DNA of 64,000 bases from Deinococcus aerius. Lineage in GTDB: Bacteria > Deinococcota > Deinococci > Deinococcales > Deinococcaceae. Below are positions 1 to 11,373 of the stretch, in pieces. A program made the position numbers and the translations under genes. Location: positions 124,001 through 188,000 of the forward strand of contig NZ_BFAG01000010.1 in the NCBI RefSeq assembly GCF_002897375.1, written 5' to 3'. The notes under the pieces were generated by a model. The model was not told the DNA's origin, made no database searches, and saw nothing but the letters and a program-made list of their open reading frames with translations. How positions within the stretch are numbered: the stretch's first letter is position 1; every line of letters begins with the position of its first letter.

Positions 1-237
1 ACGCCCCTGGGGGTGGTCCCCCTGGTGCCCTTCCGCTGGCATGGCCGGGCGGAACTCGTCAGCGTCCTCGTTCAGTACGCGCTGCCCTGGCTCGCGGGGT
101 TCTCGGGCGAGCGCCGGGCCCGCGGCTTTTTCCTGGGCCTCGCCACCTACAACCTCCTGGTGTGGTGGGCGACCGACTGGGCCGCCCCGGAGCCAGCGCC
201 GCGCCCTTCCCGTAAGGCTCGCTCAAGGCCGCGCTGA
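1..237 (+). CDS. Hypothetical membrane protein, 5' partial
   Basis: The reading frame is open from the first base and ends at a TGA, so the gene starts upstream of the window. The visible 78 residues include two hydrophobic stretches and end in a basic tail rich in Pro, Arg and Lys, as in a small integral membrane protein with a cytoplasmic C-terminus. I do not recognise the family. An internal GTG at position 13 could be read as a start, but there is no ribosome binding site visible before it, so a truncated longer gene is more likely. Confidence 0.5.
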   Translation, partial: TPLGVVPLVPFRWHGRAELVSVLVQYALPWLAGFSGERRARGFFLGLATYNLLVWWATDWAAPEPAPRPSRKARSRPR

Positions 238-284
238 GAAAATGCCATAGCCGGGCGCCCCCGCCCCCTCCTACCCTGACCCCC

Positions 285-515
285 ATGAACACCCCAGCAA
301 ACGAGGTCCTGGGCCGCGCGTGGGACTTCCTGAAAAAGGCACACTGCGAGCTGAGGGAAAGTGATGTCCGGGTGCTGTCGGGAGACCGCCTGGAGTGCGT
401 CGAGGTCCGCCGGGCCGGTGTCCCCATCGCCAAGGGCTGCGGCCCGGACTTCGAGAAGGCCGCCACGCTCGCCTTTCTCGCGGCGGCGCAGCAGGTGCGG
501 GACGAGGGCAACTGA
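285..515 (+). CDS. Small conserved-looking hypothetical protein (76 aa)
   Basis: A 76-residue soluble protein without a signal peptide or membrane segment. It reads as one small alpha/beta domain: an N-terminal helix, a strand-like middle (RVLSGDRLECVEVRR) and an Ala-rich C-terminal helix. The ATG at 285 has no Shine-Dalgarno sequence, but TACCCT lies at 272-277, seven bases upstream, which fits a leaderless TANNNT promoter. It converges on hutH and ends 8 bp from it, so it is not part of the hut operon. Function unknown. Confidence 0.6.
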   Translation: MNTPANEVLGRAWDFLKKAHCELRESDVRVLSGDRLECVEVRRAGVPIAKGCGPDFEKAATLAFLAAAQQVRDEGN

Positions 516-523
516 CCCGGCCC

Positions 524-2034
<1,511 letters not shown>

Positions 2035-2038
<4 letters not shown>

Positions 2039-3255
2039 AGCGTCGTCTCCTTGATGTGTTGCCCCCCCACGACCACGTCGCGGACAGGATTCTCCCCCAG
2101 CGTGTAGACCAGGTCGCGCCAGTCGGCCGAGTGCAGGGCCAGAAAATCCGCCCGCGCCCCCGGCACCAGGGCCCCCCGGTCCCTCAATCCCAGCGCGGCG
2201 GCGGCGTTCACCGTGCCCGCCGTCAACGCCTCGGCCGGGGTCAGGCCGCACAGCCGCACCGCGAGCGCCAGGGCCAGCGCCGCGCTGAAGAGGGGCGAAC
2301 TCCCCGGGTTGAGGTCCGTGCCGACCGCCACACACGCGCCCGCGTCCACCAGTCTCCGGGCGGGCGCGGCGGGCAGCCCCAGGTGCAGCGTCACCCCGGG
2401 GAGGACGGTCGCCACCGTGTTCGAGGCCGCCAGCGCCGCGACCTGCCCCTCCCCGCTCGCCTCCAGGTGGTCCACGCTCAGCGCCCCGAGTTCGCAGGCG
2501 AGTTCCACCCCGCCGAGCGCGTGGAACTGGTCGGCGTGGAGCTTGACGCCCAACCCGCGCGCCCGCGCCGCCATCAGGATGGCTCGCGTCTCCTCCACCG
2601 TGAACGCCTCGCGCTCGCAGAACACATCCACGGCGGTGGCGAGGCCCCGCGCGGTGACGGCGGGAATCAGCTCCTCGCACACGCCGCGCACGTACTCTTC
2701 CCGGCCTTCAGTGGGCGGGACGTGGATCAGCAGCGTGGGAGCGAGGGTGCCCGGAAAGGTCGCCTCCAACTCCCGCACTGCTTCCAGCATCCGCACCTCG
2801 GCCCCGAAGTCCAGCCCGTACCCGCTCTTGACCTCGGCGGTGGTCGCGCCGGAGCGGAGAAGGGCTTCCAGCCGGGGCCGGGCGAGGTGGACGAGTTCCC
2901 CCACCGAAGCGGCAGCCGTCGCCCGCATCGTCGAGCGGATGCCGCCGCCACGGGCCAGAATCTCCTCGTACGGCACCCCCGCCAGCCGCGCCTCGAAGTC
3001 GGCCAGACGGTCCCCGGCCCAGATCGCGTGCGTGTGCGGGTCTATCAGGCCGGGAACCACGGCCACGCCGCCGAGGTCGTGGGTCTGGCTGACCTTCGGA
3101 GCGTCCTTCTCCGCTCCCACCCACGCGATCACCCCATCCCGCACGAGGAGCGCCGCGTTCTCCAGCCTCGCCAGCTCCCGCATGGCCGCGCCGCGCTGCG
3201 GGCCGGGCGCCGGGGTCACGAGCTGGGCAATCCCCGTGAACAGCGTCTCAGCCAT
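2035..3255 (-). CDS. hutI: Imidazolonepropionase HutI
   Basis: Hydrolyses 4-imidazolone-5-propionate to N-formimino-L-glutamate, the third step of histidine degradation. At 406 residues it matches the family. The amidohydrolase metal motif PHTHAIWAG places His74 and His76, and further ligand motifs are seen in KLHADQFH and VGTDLNPG. The ATG at 3255 lies inside the end of hutG (8-bp overlap), and the stop overlaps the hutH start by 4 bp, so translation of the operon is probably coupled. Confidence 0.96.
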
Positions 3256-4155
3256 CCAGCGCCTCCGCCAGCGTCTCCAGGATCAGCCGCGCCCCGATGA
3301 GCGAACTGCGGCCCGAGGGGTCGAGGTTGGGGGCGAGTTCCACCAGGTCCATCCCGACCAGGTGATGCCGCCGCACGACCTCCCGGATCACCCTCATCGC
3401 CAGCCCGTACGTGAAGCCGTCCGGCTCGGGGCTGCTCGTGCCCGGGAGCACGGCGGGGTCGAAGGCGTCGGCGTCCACGCTGAGGTAGACCGGGCGGCCC
3501 TCAGGAAGCGCCCCGATCACGTCCCGGAACAGGTCCTCCACCTCCTCCATGGGCACGAGCGTGTGGCCGCGTTCCCCCGCCGCCGCCACCGCCTCGGGGT
3601 CGAAGCGCAGCCCACGCAGCCCCAGGGTCGTGATGTGGACGAGGTTGGGAAGGTCCTCCACCGCCCGCCGGAAGGGGCTGGAGTTGCTGTAGCGCGTGTC
3701 ATTCCGCACGTCGGTGAAGTCCAGGTGCGCGTCGAGCTGGATGATATGCAGATCCGGTACATCATGAAAAGCGCGCAGCAGCGGATAGGTGACGCTGTGA
3801 TCCCCACCCAGAAAGACGGGGAGGCGGGAGCGCGACCGGACCTGCCCCGCCGCCTGGGTGATCCGCTCCCGCGCCAGTTCCGGTTCCAGACTGGGCAGCA
3901 CCACGTCCCCCGCGTCGGCGAGGGTTACGCCTGCCAGCCGGGTCCGGCCCGAGAGGTCGGTGAAGGGTGGGACGTAGCGCAGGCTGGCTTCCCGCAGGGC
4001 TCGCGGCGCGTACCTGGCCCCGGGCCGGAACCCCAGCGCAATGTCGAAGGGAATCCCCAACACCGCCACGTCCGCGCTCCATTCTCCCCCGGGCTCGACG
4101 ACGGGGGCCCGGGCGAAGGAGGCGATGCCGCTGTAAGGGAGGTGGGAGGGTTGAC

Positions 4156-4159
<4 letters not shown>
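3248..4159 (-). CDS. hutG: Formimidoylglutamase HutG (arginase/agmatinase family)
   Basis: A ureohydrolase-fold enzyme of 303 residues that most likely cleaves N-formimino-L-glutamate to glutamate and formamide, the last hut step. The binuclear manganese ligands are visible: His121 in GGDHS, Asp143/His145/Asp147 in DAHLD, and Asp229/Asp231 in SVDADAFDP. The sequence alone would also allow agmatinase or arginase, but its place between hutU and hutI decides for HutG. The ATG at 4159 forms an ATGA overlap with the hutU stop; the upstream extension of the frame is out-of-phase hutU. Confidence 0.92.
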
Positions 4160-5835
<1,676 letters not shown>

Positions 5836-5907
5836 GGAGGTGTCCTTTCGGGAGGGGCGGGAGATGTGGCCCATCGTCCCCCCGGGCCGCCCCGCCCACA
5901 AGCCGAC

Positions 5908-5926
5908 TTTCCGGTATCCCCGGAAA
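5908..5926. promoter_or_regulatory. Candidate operator between hutU and the IclR gene
   Basis: A perfect 7-bp inverted repeat with a 5-bp spacer (TTTCCGG, TATCC, CCGGAAA) in the 109-bp divergent intergenic region. It sits 19 bp before the IclR start and 73 bp before the hutU start, where a shared operator controlling both promoters would be expected. IclR-family proteins commonly bind short palindromes next to their own genes. The assignment to this regulator is an inference from position. Confidence 0.6.
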
Positions 5927-5944
5927 AGACGCTACCCTCGCCCC

Positions 5945-6697
5945 ATGCCCCGCACCCTCAGCACCGTGGACGGCGCCGTGCGCGTCCTGGAGGCCTTCGA
6001 CGCCGACCACACGGAATGGACGCTCAGCGACCTGGCGCGGCACCTGGGGCAGCCCACCTCCACCCTGCACGAGCACCTGACCACCCTGATGGCCTCCGGG
6101 CTGCTGACCCGGGTGGGGCGGGGGCGCTTCCGGCTGGGGTGGCGGCTGCTCAAGCTCTCCAGCGCCCTGTACGGCAGCGTGCCCTGGTACGCCGCCGCCC
6201 ACGACGCGATGACGGCCCTGGCGCGCGGCACCCACCTCCTCGCCTTTGTCTGCGTGCTGGAGGATGGGGACACGCCCCGGGTCCTGTGCGTCGCCCGCTC
6301 GGTGCAGGGCCGTGACGGTCCCCCGGTCGTCGGCGAGACGCAATTCGAGCTGCCCGCCCACGCGACCGCGAGCGGGAAACTGCTCCTCGCGCTCAGTGGT
6401 TTGCCCCTGCCGGCGGGAGGCGCGCCCTTCACCCCCCACACCCTGACTGGCCCGGCAGCGTGGCAGGCCGAGGCGGCGACCATCCGCGCTGCCCGCTTCG
6501 CCCTGAGCCGCGACGAGTGGGCTCCCGGCACGAGCGGCCTGGCGGTGCCCCTGCTCGGCCCGGGGGGGGAAGTGCTCGCCGCCCTGGGCGTAAGCTTTCC
6601 TACCGGACGCCTGCGGGAGCGCGAGACCCTCCTGCGCCGCCTGCGCGACGCGGCGGACGGGGCGACCTGGGCGCTGGGCTACCGCCCGCCGTCCTGA
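5945..6697 (+). CDS. IclR-family transcriptional regulator, probable hut regulator
   Basis: A 250-residue protein with an N-terminal winged helix-turn-helix (about residues 5-65, including LARHLGQPTSTLHEHLTTL) and a C-terminal IclR effector-binding domain (about 75-245, with ATASGKLLLAL and GLAVPLL). Divergent transcription from the hut operon suggests that it senses a histidine-pathway intermediate, most likely urocanate. HutC of other bacteria belongs to the GntR family, so this would be a replacement by an unrelated regulator. The ATG follows TACCCT (5933-5938) by 6 bp, which fits a leaderless transcript. Confidence 0.85.
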   Translation: MPRTLSTVDGAVRVLEAFDADHTEWTLSDLARHLGQPTSTLHEHLTTLMASGLLTRVGRGRFRLGWRLLKLSSALYGSVPWYAAAHDAMTALARGTHLLAFVCVLEDGDTPRVLCVARSVQGRDGPPVVGETQFELPAHATASGKLLLALSGLPLPAGGAPFTPHTLTGPAAWQAEAATIRAARFALSRDEWAPGTSGLAVPLLGPGGEVLAALGVSFPTGRLRERETLLRRLRDAADGATWALGYRPPS

Positions 6698-6706
6698 CCC
6701 GCCGCC

Positions 6707-7654
6707 CTACCCCGTCCGGGTGAGCTGCCGGACCGCCGCGTCGTAGCCCTTGGGGTAGACCGGGAAGAGTTGGCGGCCCTGGGCGTTCCACAGGGCGTCG
6801 AAGCTGCGGTAGCTCAGGTAGGCCAGCGGGCCCACCATGCTGTCACTCACCCAGAACACCCCGGCCTGGTCGTCGTAGCCGCGCACCACCCGGAAGTGGG
6901 GGATGTGCCCGGGGCGGTCGTACCATTGCAGGACGATCACCGGAATACCCAGCGCGAGCAGCCGTTTGACCTGCGAGAGCCGCCCCCCGCGGATGGTGAG
7001 GGTCCTGAGCCCGAACTTCGCCAGCTCCGGCGCGATGGCGCTGATCTGCATGTAGCCGCCGCCGGGCCGGGCGGTGCGCTGAATCACGTCCTGGCCGATC
7101 TTCACCCGGTAGAAGCCCAGGACCGCCGAGAGGGCGCTCGGCCCGCAGTTGTTGTAGGTCTGGAAGTCGAACGCCAGCCCCCGCAGGTAGGTCCGCACCG
7201 GCAGCGCGTCCCCGATGGGCGAGGCCGTCAGCGGAAACCAGCCGATGAAGCTGGCGACGGTCGGTGCCGGGGGCACGCCCCACACGACCGGCCCGGCGAC
7301 CTGGCTGGGGTCCGGCCGGGGCAGGGGGGCCGCGGGCTGCGGTTTACCCCGGGTGGGCGCCGCCGGCGCAGGCGTGTTCGGGGCCGGTGCTGCCCGGGCC
7401 GAGTTCGCGCCGGGCAGCCGCAGAACCTGCCCCGGCCGCAGCGCCGTTCCCGTCAGGCCGTTGAGCCTCACCAGTTGCTGGACACTCGTTCCGGCACGCC
7501 GGGCCAGGCTGTACAGGGTGTCACCCGCGCGGACGGTGTAGGTGCCCGGTCCCGCCTGGGCCGCGCCGCCCAGCGCGAGAAGGACCAGCAGGGCGCCCGC
7601 CGCGCGGCGGGCCATCCCGGAGGCGCCCCGAGGGTCGAGTGGTTCACCGTTCAT
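6707..7654 (-). CDS. Secreted LysM / C39-like papain-fold protein
   Basis: A 315-residue exported protein. A signal peptide (about residues 1-35) is followed by a LysM domain (38-81, TVRAGDTLYSLA) that would bind peptidoglycan, a Pro/Ala-rich linker (85-130) and a C39-like peptidase domain. The domain shows a probable nucleophile Cys170 in NNCGPSALSA and His253 in HIPHFRVVRGYDD, as in bacteriocin-processing C39 peptidases. It may be a cell-wall-attached protease. The ATG at 7654 has AAGGTGG upstream and is preferred to the ATG at 7615, which lacks a binding site. Confidence 0.8.
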   Translation of the reverse strand: MNGEPLDPRGASGMARRAAGALLVLLALGGAAQAGPGTYTVRAGDTLYSLARRAGTSVQQLVRLNGLTGTALRPGQVLRLPGANSARAAPAPNTPAPAAPTRGKPQPAAPLPRPDPSQVAGPVVWGVPPAPTVASFIGWFPLTASPIGDALPVRTYLRGLAFDFQTYNNCGPSALSAVLGFYRVKIGQDVIQRTARPGGGYMQISAIAPELAKFGLRTLTIRGGRLSQVKRLLALGIPVIVLQWYDRPGHIPHFRVVRGYDDQAGVFWVSDSMVGPLAYLSYRSFDALWNAQGRQLFPVYPKGYDAAVRQLTRTG

Positions 7655-8148
7655 GCCTGCCCACCTTACGTCAGGGCAGGGGCTGCACACCACCCCGTGG
7701 CCCAGGCACGCCGTTTTCAGGCGCCGCGGCCCTCCCCTACTCCCGGAAGCTCCCCACTCAAGTAATTAATACAACTGGGATAATGGGAAACCTGGCCGAC
7801 CGTCATCCTCGTGATTAACGTGGGTAATCTCCAGTCCCGGGTAGCGTGGGTACAGGCTCTTTTGAGTTCCCGGCAAGCGGCACTGGCTTTGTCAGGTAGA
7901 TTCCCCCAGATCAAAAGCCCCTGGAGACCCGGGTCACTCCAGGTCAGAGTGCCCCAACGGAAATTTTGAAACCGTTCGGATGCCCTGGCTCCTGCCGGAC
8001 GAGTCTTCCCGAACCGCCCGGAAACCCTATTAACCGCTCCGGCAGCGCAAGCGGGCGCTCCCGCATCCCCTGTTGAACCTGGTCGGCAAGCAGTGATCCG
8101 GCCAAAGTTCTCCTGAGACGAGGGGGGAATGAAGGAAGGGCAGAGATC
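7655..8148. other. Gene-poor stretch bounded by short inverted repeats
   Basis: About 490 bp with no convincing coding frame; a 65-codon minus-strand ORF (7717-7914) lacks a ribosome binding site and any recognisable pattern. An 11-bp inverted pair bounds most of it: AATTAATACAA at 7764-7774 and TTGTATTAATT at 8149-8159. The A+T content is higher than in neighbouring genes. It may be a decayed mobile element or a deletion scar. Confidence 0.35.
7764..7774 (-). repeat. TTGTATTAATT repeat, copy 1 (inverted)
   Basis: AATTAATACAA is the reverse complement of the 11-mer at 8149-8159. Together they form inverted ends about 396 bp apart. Confidence 0.4.
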
Positions 8149-8159
8149 TTGTATTAATT
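8149..8159 (+). repeat. TTGTATTAATT repeat, copy 2
   Basis: It lies immediately before the point where amidase-like coding sequence begins (about 8163), so it may mark the break. A 10-base match (TTGTATTAAT) recurs at 8718-8727, just past the end of the beta-helix lipoprotein gene. Confidence 0.4.
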
Positions 8160-8162
8160 TAT

Positions 8163-8476
8163 GGACCTTGGATCAAGTGGGGCAGCGACGTGTACTCCTA
8201 TCAGCCGCAGGCCCGCGCGCTGGCCCACATGGTGCTCGCCAGCCTGGTGGGGGGCAGCTCCCCGAGGTGGGGAACGACGGGGTCCACTATCAGAACCTGG
8301 CGCTCGCCCGGCCCACCACACAACCCAGCATCCTGATCGAGACGGCCTTCCTGACCGACAAGGGGAACCTGCGGCTCTTGATGAGTGCGGCGGGGCGGGA
8401 ACGCTTCGCGCAGGCGATTGCGCTGGGGATCGAACGCTTCTACCGCGACGCGGCGCTGGGCCGGGCCGGACGGTAG
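8163..8476 (+). pseudogene. Remnant of N-acetylmuramoyl-L-alanine amidase (Amidase_3 C-terminus)
   Basis: The C-terminal part of a zinc amidase that would cut the sugar-peptide link of peptidoglycan. From 8163 one frame reads WGSDVYSYQPQARALAHMVL; the sequence then shifts frame near 8230-8275 and continues as GVHYQNLALA...ILIETAFLTD, a typical Amidase_3 ending containing the conserved glutamate (IETAF). The N-terminal two thirds with the first zinc ligands are missing, and the upstream sequence is unrelated. The 115-codon ORF from 8129 spans only the second part. Non-functional as seen. Confidence 0.7.
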
Positions 8477-8588
8477 GCCAGACAGGCAGGGGAAGTGGGC
8501 CGGAGACAGGCTTGTATCCCAACCCAGGGCGACGCGCTTGAGCCCCTTCCCCTTTGGCTGTTCTGATCCTCCCCCCGCGTGGGAAAGG

Positions 8589-8621
8589 GTTGGGCGCCGC
8601 CAGGGGTGGGGGGCGCCCAAC
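8589..8621. repeat. Perfect 10-bp inverted repeat (hairpin)
   Basis: GTTGGGCGCC (8589-8598) and GGCGCCCAAC (8612-8621) can form a hairpin with a 13-nt loop. It lies in the 8477-8742 spacer, which holds no gene. The preceding CCTCCCCCC/GGGAAAGGG sequence resembles the REP-like elements at 36006 and 54328. Confidence 0.45.
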
Positions 8622-8680
8622 AGGTGAAGTCAGCTCAAGAGGGCAGCTTCCAGAGCCGGGACAGCGTGCAGGGCAAAGCC

Positions 8681-8711
8681 TGGGACGGAGCAGGAAGTGC
8701 GCTCCGTCCCA
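8681..8711. terminator. 11-bp stem hairpin downstream of the beta-helix lipoprotein gene
   Basis: TGGGACGGAGC (8681-8691) pairs with GCTCCGTCCCA (8701-8711) around a 9-nt loop. It begins 32 bp after the stop of the minus-strand gene ending at 8743, so it may stop that transcript. No U-tract follows, so it is a strong hairpin but not a classical intrinsic terminator. Confidence 0.4.
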
Positions 8712-8742
8712 GTTCCCTTGTATTAATCCTGCCTCTGGTCGG

Positions 8743-10677
8743 TCATGGGGTCGGGTAATCGGTGACGTAGACCGGCTGGCCGACCCTGCTGGTATCCGCC
8801 GGACCACCCACGCCGTTCACCACGTGGTCGATCGTGCCTGCGCCGAGGTTGACGGTCATGATGTGATGCAGCCGGACACCCGGGGTGATGGGCACCTCGA
8901 AGCCGTTCGCGGTGTGGATGGACGGGTTGTTCTGGTTGAAGACGTAGACACCGCCGCCGTAGAGCCGGTGCGTCTTCACCGTGTCGCCGACCTTGTAGCC
9001 CGCCCAGCCCAGGACGCCCCCATGCCCCCAGTCGGCCTGGGTCGGCGGGTCGTAGGGCAGCTCGTTCTGGTACAGGATCGTCGTGCCGTTCTCGCCGTTC
9101 CAGACCGTGTTGTCCTGCTGGAAGTGTTCGACGAACAGGCCGGTCGCCGTCACGTTGTCCCCGCTCACCACCACGCCGTTGCGGCCGAGGTTGGTGGTCC
9201 AGCGCTCGGTGTCGCCGGAGAAGCCCTCGACCCCGTGGTCCGCGCGCCACACCCAGGCGTGGTCGATCAGGACGTTGTTGCTGCTCACCTCCAGGCCGAT
9301 GTCCGCCTTGCCGACATGCGGCCCGCCGACGCGGAAGTACACGTCGCTGAGGGTGATCGGGTTGCCGGGGTCGCTGAACCGGCGGGGCAGGCCCCACGCG
9401 CGCCGCGCACCCACCCGCAGGAGGGCGGGCGAGGTCTCCCCCCCGGCGTCGAACATCAGGCCCGAGACCGTCGCGCCGGTGGCCGTGTCCGCCACCACCA
9501 GGGGGACGGCACCGCCCCGCGCGGTCAGGGTGGCCAGGCCCAGCCCCAGCACGACCGTGTTCGCCCGCCACACCACGAGGGGCAGGTTGATGTCGTACAC
9601 GCCCGGCGTGAAGAGCAGGTGGCGGCCCCGCGCGAGTTGCCCGTTGATGGTGGCCGCCGAGTCGCCCGGCCTCGCGACGAAGAAGTCCGAGAGCGGAATC
9701 GTGCGGCCCGCGCCCGGCCCACCCCGCCAGGAGACGCCGCGCGAGTTCGTCCTCGCCTGGGGCACGACCACGCTCAGGCGCCCCCCCGCGTCCGTGGTCA
9801 GGTACGGCTTCTCGCGGCTGACGGGGGTGGTATCCAGCGTCGTGTAGGGCGGATTCGGGAACCCGGCCTCGCTCGGCGCGCCCTCGACCCCCGCGAAGAC
9901 CTGGTTCCACACGCCGTTCGACCACTGGCCGATGACGCTGTTGCGCGTCAGGAACTGCTGCTGCGACCCGTTGATGACGGTGCCCGCCCTGGAGTCGGCG
10001 ATAAAGCCGCCGCTGGCGTACTGCGGCCCGGCGGTGCAGTAGTCCATCAGGCTGAGGTTGCCCCCGACGATGTCCACCCGCCGCATGGGCGCGGCCTGCG
10101 AGACCGCCCAGAAGTTGGCCGAGGCGCGGCAGCCGTCCTGGCCGGTGCCGTTGACGTTGATGGTCAGGTTGGACAGCGAGCGCCAGAAGTTCACGAGCGC
10201 CAGGCAGTTGCTCGTCCCGCCGCCCCCCAGACAGCGGTTGTAGACCTCGACCTTGCCGTTGATCGTCACGTCACCCGGCGAGGCGCCCAGGCCCGCGACC
10301 TCGGTGTAGTAACCGACCTGGATGTGCAATGGCCGGGTGGCCGTGCCGTACACACCCGGCTTGAAGAGCAGCGCGTACCGCCCGGAGCCCATCTCGCTGT
10401 CGACCTGCCGGGCGCTGACCGCGTCGACCTTCGCCTGAATCTCGGCGAGCGGCATGCCCGGATCGAAGATGATGACGTTCGGGCCGAGGTCGCCCTGCGC
10501 CTGGGCGGCGAGGGCCGGGTGGTCGGCCCCGGCGACCGGGGAGGGCTGCTGCCCGCAGGCACTCAGGGCCAGGGTCAGCCCCGCCAGCAGGGTGACGGCC
10601 CGGCTTCTGGCCTGGCCCGGACGGCTGGGCTCGGAAGCGTTCCGGGAGAGGTGACCCACCTGGTGATGGTGTCGCAT
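8743..10677 (-). CDS. Beta-helix lipoprotein, GH55/pectate-lyase-like
   Basis: A 644-residue exported lipoprotein. The N-terminus has a basic region and a hydrophobic stretch ending in the lipobox LSAC. The rest shows two pectate-lyase-like blocks with the recurring pattern FKPGVYG / FTPGVYD and many TINVNG, GLMFDAGG and DHAWVWRADHG segments, typical of right-handed beta-helix carbohydrate-active proteins. A polysaccharide substrate is likely but unknown. Relatives are often named coagulation-factor-5/8 or adenylyl cyclase by transfer error. The second ATG (10677) is chosen because AAAGGA lies 5 bp upstream; the first ATG (10683) overlaps that site. Confidence 0.7.
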   Translation of the reverse strand: MRHHHQVGHLSRNASEPSRPGQARSRAVTLLAGLTLALSACGQQPSPVAGADHPALAAQAQGDLGPNVIIFDPGMPLAEIQAKVDAVSARQVDSEMGSGRYALLFKPGVYGTATRPLHIQVGYYTEVAGLGASPGDVTINGKVEVYNRCLGGGGTSNCLALVNFWRSLSNLTINVNGTGQDGCRASANFWAVSQAAPMRRVDIVGGNLSLMDYCTAGPQYASGGFIADSRAGTVINGSQQQFLTRNSVIGQWSNGVWNQVFAGVEGAPSEAGFPNPPYTTLDTTPVSREKPYLTTDAGGRLSVVVPQARTNSRGVSWRGGPGAGRTIPLSDFFVARPGDSAATINGQLARGRHLLFTPGVYDINLPLVVWRANTVVLGLGLATLTARGGAVPLVVADTATGATVSGLMFDAGGETSPALLRVGARRAWGLPRRFSDPGNPITLSDVYFRVGGPHVGKADIGLEVSSNNVLIDHAWVWRADHGVEGFSGDTERWTTNLGRNGVVVSGDNVTATGLFVEHFQQDNTVWNGENGTTILYQNELPYDPPTQADWGHGGVLGWAGYKVGDTVKTHRLYGGGVYVFNQNNPSIHTANGFEVPITPGVRLHHIMTVNLGAGTIDHVVNGVGGPADTSRVGQPVYVTDYPTP

Positions 10678-10925
10678 CGGCATCCTTTCGGGGGGCGAAC
10701 CCCTGTCTGAGTGATCGGCTCTTCCCGGGCTGGGCGGCGGGCAACGGGGTCCGGCGTGTTCTCCTTTCCGCCCCCGGTTCGGCGCCTGGTGAGGCGCGGG
10801 GACACCTCTCGCGGGAGGCCGCCGAGCTGTCAGGGCTGTTCGGGCGGGGAGCAGGCTCAGGACGCACCATACACCCGAAACTCGGGGACGAGGAGCGAGG
10901 AGATCAACTGGCTGAGGACTCCAGA

Positions 10926-10954
10926 ATTGTAGCGCTATAACTGCGCAGGAGCAA
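10926..10954 (-). promoter_or_regulatory. Promoter with overlapping LacI-type palindrome
   Basis: On the minus strand TTGCTC (10954-10949) and TACAAT (10931-10926) are separated by exactly 17 bp, a good sigma-70-type promoter directed at the beta-helix gene. The 8-bp palindrome TAGCGCTA (10930-10937) overlaps the -10 box; a central AGCGCT is common in LacI-family operators. The implied leader to the start at 10677 is about 240 nt, with no obvious gene in it. Confidence 0.55.
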
Positions 10955-11045
10955 CCCCCGGAGTGTGGTCCAGGGCCGCTGCGGAGGTCCGCAACGCTGG
11001 CCCTGTGTGCACTCGTCAACGCCGGACCAATCCCCGCCACCCGAT

Positions 11046-11061
11046 AGTGATATGGATCACA
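11046..11061. promoter_or_regulatory. CRP/FNR-like box
   Basis: AGTGA-TATGGA-TCACA differs from the CRP consensus TGTGA-N6-TCACA at one position. It lies about 60 bp before the truncated serine-hydrolase-like ORF at 11120. The regulator that would bind it is not in the window. Confidence 0.4.
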
Positions 11062-11119
11062 ATACGAGTTGGTGGAGACCGGCGAGGCCCGGCCCGCTTC
11101 TCGCCGGCAGGAGGAAGGC

Positions 11120-11278
11120 ATGACCCCAACGCCTGTTGCGGAACAACTTGCGGCGGTGGCGGAGGCGCAACGCTTCTCGGGCGCCGTCGCCCTCTCCCGC
11201 GCGGGGGAGGTTCTGTTCGGGGGGGGCTGCGCCGGGGCCATGCGGCGGGCCGCCCTCGACCTCGCTCGGCTGCTCTGA
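11120..11278 (+). pseudogene. Truncated serine hydrolase (beta-lactamase/PBP family) N-terminus
   Basis: The ATG has a strong AGGAGG seven bases upstream. The first 35 residues (AAVAEAQRFSGAVALSRAGE) match the start of beta-lactamase-related serine hydrolases, which begin with a helix followed by FSG-V-V/L-A-R-GE. The sequence then runs into an unrelated Ala/Arg-rich tail and stops at residue 52, before any SxxK motif. The gene start is intact but the gene is truncated by a deletion near 11230; it could still make a 52-aa peptide. Confidence 0.5.
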
Positions 11279-11373
11279 GGGTCGGCCGCTGACAGGGCGC
11301 GGTGGGGAGGATGGCGGGCGCCCCCCGTCGGCCCACCACGGGTGCGGGACCGCGCAGAGGGGGCCTGACCCCG

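Noticed and set aside
7717..7914. A 65-codon minus-strand gene
   Set aside because: No ribosome binding site, no TANNNT box and no protein-like pattern; it lies in the repeat-bounded spacer.
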